Shown: positions 7,964-16,650 of the stretch, in pieces
How the letters are laid out: each line of letters opens with the position of its first letter
Position numbering within the stretch: the stretch's first letter is position 1
Assembly (NCBI GenBank): GCA_963810485.1
Contig: CAWENQ010000008.1
Coordinates: 186,001-250,000 of the forward strand
From: DATKFM01 sp963810485
GTDB taxonomy: Bacteria; Pseudomonadota; Alphaproteobacteria; Dongiales; Dongiaceae
Length of the DNA: 64,000 nt
Direction: 5' to 3'
Made by a program: the position numbers and the translations under genes
Notes under the pieces: generated by a model
What the model was told of the DNA's origin: nothing
The model's input: the letters and a program-made list of their open reading frames with translations, nothing else
Database searches by the model: none

Positions 7964-9037
7964 GGCTGGCTCGGCAGCGGCCGTTTCCTCGACCAGCGCT
8001 CGCATCAGGTCGCCGGCCTTGCGGTGTTTCAGGTTGGGTGCGATCTGGCCGCTCCAGAGCGAGACCAGATCGGTCCGCCCTGCCTTCACCGCCGCAGGCC
8101 GTAGCTGCGACATGAACCAGCTTTGAATGGGGAAGGGCGGCAACTCCGCCGCCCGCCCCGCCATCTCCTCCACCCAGCGATTGCGCAGGCCGCGGGCGAG
8201 ACGGCCGGAGAAGGCGCGGGTCAGCACCGTCTGTTCCGCCTTGGCGCTGAACAGCGCGGCGCGATGCTCCGGCGTGGCGCCGGATTCCTCGCAGGCCAGG
8301 AAAGCCGTGCCGATCTGCGCCGCCTGGGCGCCGAGGACCAGCGCCGCCCGAATGCCGCGCCCGTCGGCGATACCGCCGGCGGCGATGACAGGCGCCTTTA
8401 CGCGCCGCGACACCAGTTGAGTCAGGGTAAAAGTGCCTATGAGCGAGTCCTCGGCCCGCGCCAGGAATGACGGCCGGTGGCCGCCGGCGTCGAATCCCGT
8501 CGCGATGATCAGGTCAATGCCCGCATCCTCAAGCGCCTCTGCCTCGGCGATGGAGGTCGCGGCGCCGATGGTGACGATGTCTTGTTTCTTGCAGCGGGCG
8601 AGCACGTCCGGCCCCGGAATACCGAACACGAAGCTGAAGGCCGGCGGCGCCGCCTCGATCAGCGCCTCCACTTGGTCCTCGAAGCGATGGTGATAGACCG
8701 CAGGCATCGCCGGCTTCTCGACATCAAGCTCACGGAAATAGGGCCGGAAGATTTCGAAGATACGGTCGAACTCGGCCTGCTCGATCCCCTCCCCGCCTTC
8801 GTCATGATCGCTAACCCAGAGATTGAGCGCGAAGGGCTTGGCTGTCAGCGCCCGGATTTCCGCCGCAAGTGGGGCGATCGCTTCCGGAGCCAAGTGATAG
8901 GCGCCGAAAGAGCCGAGCCCGCCAAGATTCGATACCGCCGCCACCAGCCGCGGCGTCGACAGCCCGCCGCCGAACGGCCCCTGGATGATCGGATGCGCGA
9001 TGCCTAAACGGCTGACGGCTTCATTCTTGCGGCTCAT
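7958..9037 (-). CDS. NAD(P)H-dependent flavin oxidoreductase, nitronate monooxygenase family
   Basis: A 359-residue FMN-dependent TIM-barrel enzyme of the NMO/2-nitropropane dioxygenase family. Key blocks are the N-terminal PIIQGPFGGGLSTPRLVAAVSN, the FMN-phosphate-binding ATGFDAGGHR and VIAAGGIADGRGIRAALVLGA, and AQIGTAFLAC. The start at 9037 (MSRKNEAV) matches where homology begins; the longer frame to 9334 overlaps the divergent regulator. Nitronate oxidation or a related enoyl/quinone reduction is possible. The adjacent divergent HxlR gene probably controls it. Confidence 0.88.
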   Translation of the reverse strand: MSRKNEAVSRLGIAHPIIQGPFGGGLSTPRLVAAVSNLGGLGSFGAYHLAPEAIAPLAAEIRALTAKPFALNLWVSDHDEGGEGIEQAEFDRIFEIFRPYFRELDVEKPAMPAVYHHRFEDQVEALIEAAPPAFSFVFGIPGPDVLARCKKQDIVTIGAATSIAEAEALEDAGIDLIIATGFDAGGHRPSFLARAEDSLIGTFTLTQLVSRRVKAPVIAAGGIADGRGIRAALVLGAQAAQIGTAFLACEESGATPEHRAALFSAKAEQTVLTRAFSGRLARGLRNRWVEEMAGRAAELPPFPIQSWFMSQLRPAAVKAGRTDLVSLWSGQIAPNLKHRKAGDLMRALVEETAAAEPAL

Positions 9038-9081
9038 GCAATGCTCCCGTTGACGGCACAGAGGCCAAATGTGGCATCGAT

Positions 9082-9115
9082 GATAACCGTTGTATATGTG
9101 GTAACCGATGGTAAC
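9082..9115. promoter_or_regulatory. Candidate HxlR operator between divergent genes
   Basis: Three related half-sites, GATAACC (9082-9088), GGTAACC (9100-9106) and GGTAAC (9110-9115), lie in the 116-bp gap between the nitronate-monooxygenase-like gene and the HxlR gene. GGTAACC is itself self-complementary. The placement fits a shared operator/promoter. Inference only. Confidence 0.35.
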
Positions 9116-9153
9116 TTGCATTTTCAGGTTTCCATCTGGTAATCGGATTCGAT

Positions 9154-9498
9154 ATGGCTTTGAAGCTGCGCAAGAACCGGGTGCCGCTGCCGGGATGCCC
9201 GCTGACGGAATGCATGGCGCTTCTCGGCGGCGCCTGGACGCCGAACGTGATCTGGTACTTGAGCGCCGGACCGCGCCGCTTCGGCGAGTTGCGATCGGAC
9301 ATCCCGCCGATTTCCGCCAAGGTGCTGAGCGCAAGGCTGCGCGAGTTGAAGAAGAAAGGCGTGATCACCCGCCGAGTGATGCCCACTTCGCCGCCGTCGG
9401 TGGAGTATGCGCTCACCGATCTCGGCCGCGAGTTCGTGCCGGCCATCGGCGCGATCATGGAAGTGGGACTGAAGCTGAAGCGGCGAAGCGCGGCTTAG
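9154..9498 (+). CDS. HxlR-family winged-helix regulator
   Basis: A 114-residue HxlR-type regulator. It shows the N-terminal CPLTECMALLGGAWTPNVIWYLSAGPRRFGEL pattern, the recognition helix region ISAKVLSARLRELKKKGVITR and the wing VEYALTDLGREF. HxlR proteins respond to reactive aldehydes, quinones or redox signals. It is divergent from the flavin oxidoreductase, the classic regulator/target arrangement, with repeated GGTAAC half-sites between them. Confidence 0.9.
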   Translation: MALKLRKNRVPLPGCPLTECMALLGGAWTPNVIWYLSAGPRRFGELRSDIPPISAKVLSARLRELKKKGVITRRVMPTSPPSVEYALTDLGREFVPAIGAIMEVGLKLKRRSAA

Positions 9499-9504
9499 GC
9501 TTTT

Positions 9505-9536
9505 GTCCCCTCTCCCCGCTTCGCGGAGCGAGGGGT
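9505..9536. repeat. Intergenic palindrome, CCCTCTCCCC/CGAGGGG type
   Basis: A short hairpin-forming element (TCCCCTCTCCCCGCTTCGCG, then GAGCGAGGGG) sits just after the HxlR stop. It resembles the elements near 4.0 and 49.3-49.6 kb and could also act as a transcription stop for the HxlR gene. Confidence 0.6.
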
Positions 9537-9579
9537 CATTCTTTTGTTGATTTAGATTAGGCGTCTGACGGACGTCCGC

Positions 9580-10291
9580 CTACCGGCAGGCATCAATGAA
9601 CGCGTCGAAAATCCGCGCGTCGCCTTCGCTGATGTCGTATTCGGGGTGCCACTGCACGCCGATGCAGAATTTGCGGCCGGGATGCTCGATGCCTTCGATC
9701 ACGCCATCGGGCGCCACGGCGTCAACGATCACATCGGGCCCCACATCCTTCACCGCCTGATGGTGGGCGCTGTTGACCTGCAGATGCTCGGACTTCGCAG
9801 ATCTGATGCAGCCGCGTGTCCGGCATCAGGTTGACTGCATGGCCGGCCTCGGTGCGCGGGTTCGGCTGCTCATGGGCCAGGGCGCCGGGCACTTCTTCCG
9901 GGATATGCTGGATCAGCGTGCCGCCGAGAATGACGTTCAAGAGCTGCTGTCCGCCGCAGATGCCGAGCACGGGCATGTCCTTTTCGATCGCGGCCTTGGT
10001 GATGGCGATCTCGAAAGCGGTGCGGCGGTCCTTGGTCTTCACCGTCGGATGCCGGTTGCTGGCGCCGAAGATCGAGGGGTCCACGTCGAACGCGCCGCCG
10101 GTGATCAGCAGGCCGTCGATCTTCTTCAAGTACGCGGCCGCCTGCTCCGGCTCATGGGGCAGCAAGATCGGCAGCCCGCCGGCGCGCACCACGGCGTCGC
10201 AATAGTTCTGCCGCAGCGCATACCAGGGCAGCTTGGAATAGCCGCCGGGGCCTTCGCTATCCAGGGTGATGCCGATGACGGGAGTGCTCAC
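9580..10291 (-). pseudogene. PuuD-like class I glutamine amidotransferase/gamma-glutamyl hydrolase, frameshifted
   Basis: From GTG 10291 the protein reads the peptidase C26 start STPVIGITLD, the DGLLITGG segment and the nucleophile elbow GICGGQQLLNVILGGTLIQHI. The downstream half, with SAHHQAVKD and the catalytic His/Glu segment GVQWHPEYD, is in another frame and ends at 9582. Removing one C of a CC pair near 9795 joins them as ICEVEHLQVNSAHH. The family hydrolyses gamma-glutamyl-GABA or related compounds. The GTG overlaps the stop of the homocysteine methyltransferase gene (GTGA), showing an operon. Sequencing error or recent pseudogene. Confidence 0.8.
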
Positions 10292-11211
10292 TTCTTGCTC
10301 TCGATCAGTTGTTTGAGGCGGGCGATATGGGCCGGCCCGGTGCCGCAGCAGCCGCCGATGACGCGGGCGCCGGCCGCCAGCCATGCCTTGGCATGGACGG
10401 CATAATGCTCAGGGTCCAGGTCCTCGCGCAATTTCAAAAGCCCGTCGGTGGGCTTCTTGCCGTCCATCACCCAATCCTTCGGCACGTCCTGGAAGGTGTT
10501 GGCATAGCCGCCGGCGACCTTGCCCAGCTTGGCCAGCTCGGGCATGGCGGCGTCGATGCTTTCCGGCGCTGCACAATTGGCCAGGATGCCGGACACCGGA
10601 AGGTCCTTCAGCTTCGCCGCCGCCTCGGCGATGGTCTCGCCGCTGCGCAGCTTGCCGGACTTGTCTTCAAGCAGGGTGAAGGACACCCAGACCGGCCGGC
10701 CGAATTCGGCGACGGCGGTGGCGGCGGCGCGCGCCTCCTCGCCCGACGACATGGTCTCGCAGATGAAGAGATCGCAATAGGGTTCCAGGATCTCCGCCTG
10801 CTCGCGGTAGAGCGGCACGATCTCGTCGAACTTGCCCACGAGGTCGGGGCGGTAGCTGCCGCGCAGCGGCGGCAGGGAGGCGGCGACGGCCACCGCTTCC
10901 TCGGAGCTGCGGCTGGCGGTAATCGCCAGCTTGCCCGCCAGGCGGTTCAGCTCGACGAACTTGTCCTCGATGCCCTCTTTCTTCAGTTCGCTGCGGATGA
11001 TGCCGTAGGTGTTGGTGGTGATGATGTCGGCGCCGGCGGCGATGTAGTCCTTGTGGACCTGCAGGACCGTGTCCTTGGCGACCAACAGCGCATTGGCCGA
11101 CCAGATGGTGTCGAGGATCGGCACGCCGCGATTGCGCAGTTCGCGGCCCATGCCGCCATCCAAAAGCGCCGGACGCCCCTCGGGCATCAAAAGTTCGGGA
11201 ATATCACTCAT
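10288..11211 (-). CDS. Homocysteine S-methyltransferase family protein
   Basis: A 307-residue BHMT/MmuM-type enzyme: a TIM barrel that transfers a methyl group to a thiol such as homocysteine. It has the substrate loop LLDGGMGRELRNRGV and the three zinc-ligand cysteines, one in NCAAPE and two in GGCCGTGP. It lacks cobalamin and pterin domains, so the donor is probably S-methylmethionine, a betaine or a sulfonium compound. It is coupled to the PuuD-like gene by a 4-nt overlap. The donor cannot be read from sequence. Confidence 0.85.
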   Translation of the reverse strand: MSDIPELLMPEGRPALLDGGMGRELRNRGVPILDTIWSANALLVAKDTVLQVHKDYIAAGADIITTNTYGIIRSELKKEGIEDKFVELNRLAGKLAITASRSSEEAVAVAASLPPLRGSYRPDLVGKFDEIVPLYREQAEILEPYCDLFICETMSSGEEARAAATAVAEFGRPVWVSFTLLEDKSGKLRSGETIAEAAAKLKDLPVSGILANCAAPESIDAAMPELAKLGKVAGGYANTFQDVPKDWVMDGKKPTDGLLKLREDLDPEHYAVHAKAWLAAGARVIGGCCGTGPAHIARLKQLIESKK

Positions 11212-11325
11212 AATAATGAACTATCGTATATGTGGACGGTAGAACGCATCCTACAGCAAAATCTTAACAAATCCTCAAGGCGGCAATATGGCGGCGGCAC
11301 TGGCCGGGATGGTAGGAACGGAAGC

Positions 11326-11805
11326 ATGAGCGAAGCCCTTCCAAAAACGGCGAAAAATGCCGACCCCATGACCCTGGCCCTGGCCGAGGCGGTCCGCGCC
11401 GGCGCGCGGGGCGAAGTGCCGGTCGGCGCCGTACTGGTGGACAGCGCCAGCGGCCAGGTGCTGGCCGTGTCCGGCAATAGGGTCGAGGAGCTGCATGATC
11501 CCACCGCCCATGCGGAGCTGCTGGTGCTGCGCGCCGCCGCCGCCGCGGGTGCTTCTGCGCGCCTGCCGCTCGCGGATCTCTATGTCACGCTCGAACCCTG
11601 CCCCATGTGCGCCCAGGCGATCGCCTTCGCCCGGCTGCGCCGGGTCTACTACGGCGCCTACGATCCCAAGGGCGGCGGCGTCGACCATGGGCCGCATATC
11701 TTCGAGCAGCCCACCTGCCACCACCGGCCGGAGATCTATGGCGGCATCCGCGAGAGCGAGGCGGGTGACCTGCTGAAGGAATTCTTCCGCGCCCGCCGGC
11801 CTTAG
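11326..11805 (+). CDS. tadA: tRNA adenosine(34) deaminase TadA
   Basis: A 159-residue zinc-dependent deaminase that makes inosine at the wobble base of tRNA-Arg(ACG). The zinc/catalytic motif HAE is at 62-64 (His62, Glu64) and PCPMC at 91-95 supplies Cys92 and Cys95. The RVYYGAYDPKGGGVDHG segment is typical of TadA. The start MSEALPK is chosen at the point where homology begins; a much longer open frame upstream is antisense to the methyltransferase. In related genomes tadA, rluB and rsmD are neighbours, as loosely here. Confidence 0.92.
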   Translation: MSEALPKTAKNADPMTLALAEAVRAGARGEVPVGAVLVDSASGQVLAVSGNRVEELHDPTAHAELLVLRAAAAAGASARLPLADLYVTLEPCPMCAQAIAFARLRRVYYGAYDPKGGGVDHGPHIFEQPTCHHRPEIYGGIRESEAGDLLKEFFRARRP

Positions 11806-11880
11806 CCGATCACGCGTTCCTGAAGGCGGTTGATTGGCACGCGAAATGGGCGGCACCATATAGAGCCTCGCAGGAGGTGC

Positions 11881-12381
11881 ATGATGGAAAGAGCAACATT
11901 CGCGGCCGGCTGCTTCTGGGGCGTGGAATCCGCGTTCCGGCAATTGCCGGGCGTGCTGGCGACGGCGGTCGGCTACACCGGCGGCGATACAGAGGACCCG
12001 ACCTACAAGGAGGTCTGTTCCGGTCGCACCGGCCATGCCGAGGCGGTGACCGTGGAGTTCGACCCCGCCAAGATCAGTTATGAACAGCTCCTTGACGTGT
12101 TCTGGGACCTCCACGATCCGACCCAACTCAACCGCCAGGGGCCGGATTATGGCAGCCAGTATCGCTCGGCCATTTTCACCCATGGCCCGGAGCAGGAGAA
12201 GATCGCCACGGCATCGAAGGAGCGGCTGGCCAAGCCTGGCAGGTTCCGCAGGCCCGTGGTGACGGAGATCGTGCCCGCACCGGTGTTCAACATGGCCGAG
12301 GACTATCACCAGCAATATTTCGAGAAGCGCGGCATCACGCCGGCCTGCCATGTGCGGTCGGCGGCGACCGAAGCCGTCTAG
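11881..12381 (+). CDS. msrA: Peptide-methionine (S)-S-oxide reductase MsrA
   Basis: A 166-residue MsrA that repairs methionine-S-sulfoxide in proteins. The catalytic motif GCFWG contains the nucleophilic Cys11. GYTGG, YSQ-like YRSAIF and the DYHQQYFEK block are conserved. The start at 11881 has AGGAGG at the ideal distance. The tail ends in ITPACHVR, which offers a possible resolving cysteine. It stands alone, 75 nt after tadA. Confidence 0.95.
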   Translation: MMERATFAAGCFWGVESAFRQLPGVLATAVGYTGGDTEDPTYKEVCSGRTGHAEAVTVEFDPAKISYEQLLDVFWDLHDPTQLNRQGPDYGSQYRSAIFTHGPEQEKIATASKERLAKPGRFRRPVVTEIVPAPVFNMAEDYHQQYFEKRGITPACHVRSAATEAV

Positions 12382-12662
12382 ATGTTAACGGGACGCGGGC
12401 CGTCGCCGGTCACGGACGATATCGTGATTAGGCGCCAGCCCGCGCCCGTAGCATAATAAAAGATGATTCTAATGCCGCACCGGCAGCGCTTAACTCATAG
12501 TCCGGGAAGGCCACAGATTTAGTGCCGTCAGTGATTTAGACTCATTTCCAGACGGTCCAGCAGACCCCGCAACGCCTAGGACCGTAAACCGATTGTTAAG
12601 ACTGCGCGCTCACCGTCAATACATCTTGCCGCGCGCGAAGATTTTGCCGAAGGGGGTTTCAG
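12382..12662. other. Intergenic region, no gene seen
   Basis: The 281 bp between msrA and the OmpA-like gene have lower coding character and no convincing ORF. A promoter and long 5' leader for the outer-membrane protein is the simplest reading. I could not identify a specific regulatory RNA. Confidence 0.4.
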
Positions 12663-13637
12663 ATGAAGACCCGTTTCTTTCTGGCGTTATCGGCCCTGGC
12701 AATGGTTCTCAGCATCGACGCGGCGAAAGCCGACGAGCCCGGCCTCTATCTCGGCGCCGGCGCCGGCATCAATTTCGCCAACGATCTCGACGTCTCGGGC
12801 GGCAACGAACTGGACAGCGACATCGGCTGGGCCGGCATCGGCACCATCGGCTTCCGCTTCGGCAATGGCCTGCGTACCGAACTGGAAGGCGGCTACCGGT
12901 TCAATGACGGCGACATCAACGGCATCAGCGCCAACACCAAGACCTGGAGCGCGATGGCGAACATGCTCTATGACCTGGAAACCGGCACCTTCCTCGAGCC
13001 CTATATCGGCATCGGCCTGGGTGCCGTGAACACGGAGATGGCCAACGACAGCGAATGGGCCTTCGCCTATCAGGGCATCGCCGGCATGAACTTCGAGGTC
13101 AGTGACTGGGTCGAGCCCTTCATCGATTACCGCTATCTCGGCACCGGCGGTCTCCATGCCGATCCCCTGGGCTTGGACCTCGACGACGAGCTGACCAACC
13201 ACACCATCCTGGCGGGCGTGCGCGTCACGCTGTGGCAGCCGGGCCGGGCGGCGGAAGCGGCCCCCGCACCGGCGCCCGCGCCCGAGCCGGTGTCCCAGGC
13301 GCCGCAATGCGGCAATTACATCGTGTTCTTCGAATTCGACAGCGCCGATCTGACGCCTGAGGCCATGAATATCATCGGCCTGGCGGCGAACGCGGCGCGG
13401 CAGTCAGGCTCCTGCAAGATCACGGTCACCGGCCACACCGACACCTCGGGCTCGCAAGCCTACAACGAGAACCTGTCCCAGCGCCGGGCGCAGAATGTCG
13501 CGGCGGCGCTGGTCAGCGATGGCATCGCCGAGGGCGAGATCGTCGTGCAATGGCGCGGCGAAGCCCAGCCGCTCGTCCCCACCGGCGACGGCGTGAAGGA
13601 AGCCCAGAACCGCCGCGTCACGATCGATATGATCTGA
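12663..13637 (+). CDS. OmpA-like outer-membrane protein (barrel plus peptidoglycan-binding domain)
   Basis: A 324-residue outer-membrane protein. The signal peptide (MKTRFFLALSALAMVLSIDA) is followed by an eight-stranded Opacity/OmpA-type barrel (about 25-190, alternating aromatic strands such as GLYLGAGAGINFA and FIDYRYLGTGG). An Ala/Pro linker (about 196-212) leads to a C-terminal OmpA domain. That domain contains FFEFDSADLTPEA, the binding motif TGHTDTSGS and LSQRRAQNV, and ends with NRRVTIDMI. It anchors the outer membrane to peptidoglycan. It is preceded by a good GGGGG-rich ribosome site. Confidence 0.93.
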   Translation: MKTRFFLALSALAMVLSIDAAKADEPGLYLGAGAGINFANDLDVSGGNELDSDIGWAGIGTIGFRFGNGLRTELEGGYRFNDGDINGISANTKTWSAMANMLYDLETGTFLEPYIGIGLGAVNTEMANDSEWAFAYQGIAGMNFEVSDWVEPFIDYRYLGTGGLHADPLGLDLDDELTNHTILAGVRVTLWQPGRAAEAAPAPAPAPEPVSQAPQCGNYIVFFEFDSADLTPEAMNIIGLAANAARQSGSCKITVTGHTDTSGSQAYNENLSQRRAQNVAAALVSDGIAEGEIVVQWRGEAQPLVPTGDGVKEAQNRRVTIDMI

Positions 13638-13638
13638 T

Positions 13639-14106
13639 CTAATTCGCCGCGCAACGCGCCACGCCCGGCAGCGCCGGCGCGGGCTGTTTCGCCACGAACG
13701 ACTTCAGCTCCGCCGGCTGCTTCAGCGCCAGCACCTCGCCATAGAGCTTCTTCGTCGCGGCGCAGAAGGCGTTCTTGTCGCGTGAGCTGCGCTGCGAGGC
13801 CAGATTGGCGAGCTGGGTGATGAATTTATCGGTCTGCGCCGCAGCCTTGCTGCCATGCTCGCGCTTGAAATAGGCCTGCAGCGCCTTGCCGTCATTGACG
13901 AGCTGCGGCCGGAAATTGGTGACGAACTTGTTGTAGCGCACCGACTCGCCGCAACTCAGCGCCGACACCATCAGCTCGGTCTGAAACGCCCGCGTCTGCA
14001 AGGGCGGAAGATCCTCCGGCTTGGCGCAGGCCATGGCGCCCTGGGCCGCCGCGAACAGCGCCAGCGCCGCGAGCATCAACACCGTGCGGACTTGGCCCGG
14101 GATCAT
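13639..14106 (-). CDS. Secreted protein of unknown function
   Basis: A 155-residue protein with a clear signal peptide (VRTVLMLAALALFAAAQGAMA, cleavage near residue 26) and a mature domain rich in helix-forming residues. It has four cysteines (CAKPED, SCGES, FCAAT, RCAAN) that could form two disulphides in the periplasm. No family recognised. It converges on the OmpA-like gene, ending one base after that stop codon. Confidence 0.7.
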   Translation of the reverse strand: MIPGQVRTVLMLAALALFAAAQGAMACAKPEDLPPLQTRAFQTELMVSALSCGESVRYNKFVTNFRPQLVNDGKALQAYFKREHGSKAAAQTDKFITQLANLASQRSSRDKNAFCAATKKLYGEVLALKQPAELKSFVAKQPAPALPGVARCAAN

Positions 14107-14187
14107 CGGGAAATCAAAGCCACCGCGGGATTAACAAGCCATGAATCAGCGGCGCAATGTTACACCGGCGCGCCGCCGGAGTCCGCG

Positions 14188-16611
14188 CTACTTGTCCGCT
14201 TCCTGCAGCGTCACCGCCGACAGGCCCCAGAGTTCCACCGGCTCGCGGCGGCCGCGGATGGCGTGGCTGCCCATCTGCTTGAAGCCCTGCAGCAGATCGG
14301 CGCCGCCATCCCGCTTGACGGTTTCGATCACGGCGTCGCTGACCAGGATCGCGGTGTCCAATGTCCGCGTGAGCCCCTCGAAGCGGCTGGCCAGATTTAC
14401 CGTCTCGCCGATCACCGTATGCTCGAAGCGGCGCTCGCTGCCCACATTGCCCAGGGTCGCCTCGCCGTAATGCAGCCCGACACCGATGCGGATCGGCCGC
14501 AGGCCCGCCTTCGCCCGTTCGGCGTTCCAGCGGTTGAGGCCGCGCACCAGGCTGCGGGTGCAGGCCAGCGCATTGGCCGCGTCATGGGGGCCGGGCCAGG
14601 GCGTGCCGAAGGTGGCCATCACGCCGTCGCCGATATATTTGTCGAGGGTGCCGTGATGGCCGAACACCGCTTCCTCCACCAGGGCGTGGAACCGGCGCAG
14701 GAGTTCGATCACCTCGTTCCGCGGCATGGCGGAACTGGTGGCGGTGAAGTTGAAGATGTCGGCGAACAGCACGCCGATGGTCTGGGTGCGCACGGAGTCC
14801 AGCTTGCCGCCGCTGCGCATCAGCTCGTCCACCATGTTGGGCGAGAAATGCCGCGCCAGTACGGCGCGCTGGCGGTCGCCATCGGCGAGCTGCTGCTGGA
14901 ATTTCTTGCGCTCGCTGATGTCGCGGATGATGGCGGTAAACAGACGCCCTTCCGGCAGCGGCACTTCGGTCACCGTCAGTTCCACCGGGAAGACCGATCC
15001 GTCGGCGCGCTGCGCCTCCAGCTCGATCAATTGTCCCAGCACATGGGGCTTGCCGGTGGCCATGTAGCGCTTCATGCCGTCGCTATGGGCCTGGCGCAGA
15101 TGCTGCGGCACGATCAGGTCGCCGATCGGCTTGCCGAGGCAGGCGTCCTCGTCCAGGCCGAACATGCGCGCCGCCGCCGGGTTGAGACCGACCAGGCAGC
15201 CGGAATCGTCTGTCGTGACGATGGCGTCCATGGCGGTGTTGAGGATCGAGCGCACGCGGGCCTCGCTCCGCCGCAGCGCCGTCTCCGCTTCCTTGCGGGC
15301 GGTGATGTCGACGAGCGCGCCGACATAGCCGGTGAAGACGCCGTCGGCGCTGAAGCGCGCCACTTCGGTTTCATGCACCCAGCGATATTCGCCGTCATGG
15401 CGGCGGACGCGATGCTCGAACTCCACGTCCTCCTGATTTGCCAGCGCCTCCAGATAGAGCTGCGTCGTGCGCGCCAGGTCGTCGGGATGCACGTCCAGCT
15501 TCCAGTCCCAGCCGCCATTGGCCATGTCCTCGAGCGTGCGGCCGAAGAAATCGAGGAAGCCCCTGTTGGCGTACACCAGCTGGTCATGCTGGTCGATCAT
15601 GCAGAGCAGCACCGGCGCATCATCCGATAGCGTGCGCAGCTTGGCCTCGGCCAGTTTCACGTCGGTGATATCGCGCAGCGAGCCGACGATGCGCATTGGC
15701 TTGCCGTGGTCATCATAGACGATCATGCCGCGGGCGACGAACCAGCGCTCCGGCATGTCCGGCAGGCGCTGCCGGCCCTCCAGCCGGAACTTGCGCCGCT
15801 GCAGCGCAAAGCGCAGCCGGAAATAGCGCCGCGCCGCCGTCACGTCCTCGGCGTCGAATTGCGACAGCAGTGCGCCGATCGAATGACCGAGCGCGCCCTC
15901 GGCGAGGCCGAGGATCTCGTGCAGCCGCGGCGAGAAGTAGGCGCGGCCGGTGACCACATCCAGGTCCCAGAGGCCGTCATTGGCGCCGCGCGCCGCCAGC
16001 GCATAGCGCTGCTCGGAGAGGCGCAGCCGCTCGTCGGATTCCGTGCGCTCGATGGCGCCGGCGATCAGCGCCGCCGCGGTCTTCAGGATGCCGATCTCCA
16101 GCTCGCTCCAATGGCGTTCATGCTCGCAATCGTCGAAGCCGAGGAAGCCCCACCAGCGGTCGCGCAGCAGGATCGGCACGGAGACGAAGGCCTTGGTCTG
16201 CTGCTCCTGGAAGATGCGCCGGTTTTCGCCGGTGACCTCCGATAAAGTCGCCTGGATCACCTCGCCGGCCTGGCGCCGCATCGACCAGTCATCGAGCCGC
16301 CCATCCTCCTCGACGATGGAGATATTGTTGTAGCGCGGATCGTCGCTCAGCGTGGCATAGCCGGGCGCCGCCCAGTCATACCGGCAGCTTTCGCTGAGCC
16401 GCCCGTCGGGCCCGTCATGCACTTCAAACAGCGACACCCGGCTGACATCGGTCGCCGCCCCCAGCCGCGCCAGCAGCTCCTGGATGCCCGGCCGCCAATC
16501 CTGGGCGCCGATGATCTGGGTCGCGGCATAGCCGACCGCATCCAGCATCGCCGTGCGGCGCGCCAGCTCCTCGGCGGCATCGTCCCGTTCTAACCCGATC
16601 GTCTCGGCCAT
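14188..16611 (-). CDS. GAF-PAS-PAS-PAS class III adenylate/guanylate cyclase
   Basis: An 807-residue soluble signalling enzyme. A GAF domain (about 12-190) is followed by three PAS/PAC units (around 197-320, 325-445 and 447-575) and a class III cyclase domain (about 612-790). Catalytic residues appear intact: metal Asp618 (FADIFNF), Lys658 and Asp662 (KYIGDG), and Asn739 with Arg743 (ETVNLASR). The KYIGDG Lys suggests ATP rather than GTP. It would make cAMP in response to small ligands or redox/light cues sensed by the PAS/GAF units. It is followed by no partner gene in operon distance. Confidence 0.92.
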   Translation of the reverse strand: MAETIGLERDDAAEELARRTAMLDAVGYAATQIIGAQDWRPGIQELLARLGAATDVSRVSLFEVHDGPDGRLSESCRYDWAAPGYATLSDDPRYNNISIVEEDGRLDDWSMRRQAGEVIQATLSEVTGENRRIFQEQQTKAFVSVPILLRDRWWGFLGFDDCEHERHWSELEIGILKTAAALIAGAIERTESDERLRLSEQRYALAARGANDGLWDLDVVTGRAYFSPRLHEILGLAEGALGHSIGALLSQFDAEDVTAARRYFRLRFALQRRKFRLEGRQRLPDMPERWFVARGMIVYDDHGKPMRIVGSLRDITDVKLAEAKLRTLSDDAPVLLCMIDQHDQLVYANRGFLDFFGRTLEDMANGGWDWKLDVHPDDLARTTQLYLEALANQEDVEFEHRVRRHDGEYRWVHETEVARFSADGVFTGYVGALVDITARKEAETALRRSEARVRSILNTAMDAIVTTDDSGCLVGLNPAAARMFGLDEDACLGKPIGDLIVPQHLRQAHSDGMKRYMATGKPHVLGQLIELEAQRADGSVFPVELTVTEVPLPEGRLFTAIIRDISERKKFQQQLADGDRQRAVLARHFSPNMVDELMRSGGKLDSVRTQTIGVLFADIFNFTATSSAMPRNEVIELLRRFHALVEEAVFGHHGTLDKYIGDGVMATFGTPWPGPHDAANALACTRSLVRGLNRWNAERAKAGLRPIRIGVGLHYGEATLGNVGSERRFEHTVIGETVNLASRFEGLTRTLDTAILVSDAVIETVKRDGGADLLQGFKQMGSHAIRGRREPVELWGLSAVTLQEADK

Positions 16612-16650
16612 CGGCTGTCTCAGGGCCCTCGGGACAGGCTTACGCCTTTG

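Noticed and set aside
12382..12662. tRNA or riboswitch before the OmpA-like gene
   Set aside because: No cloverleaf arms, TPsiC loop or known aptamer core could be traced.
13855..15630. Long plus-strand open frame (591 codons)
   Set aside because: It is antisense to the GAF-PAS cyclase and the secreted protein; composition is His/Arg/Gln-rich with no domain, typical of a shadow frame in GC-rich DNA.
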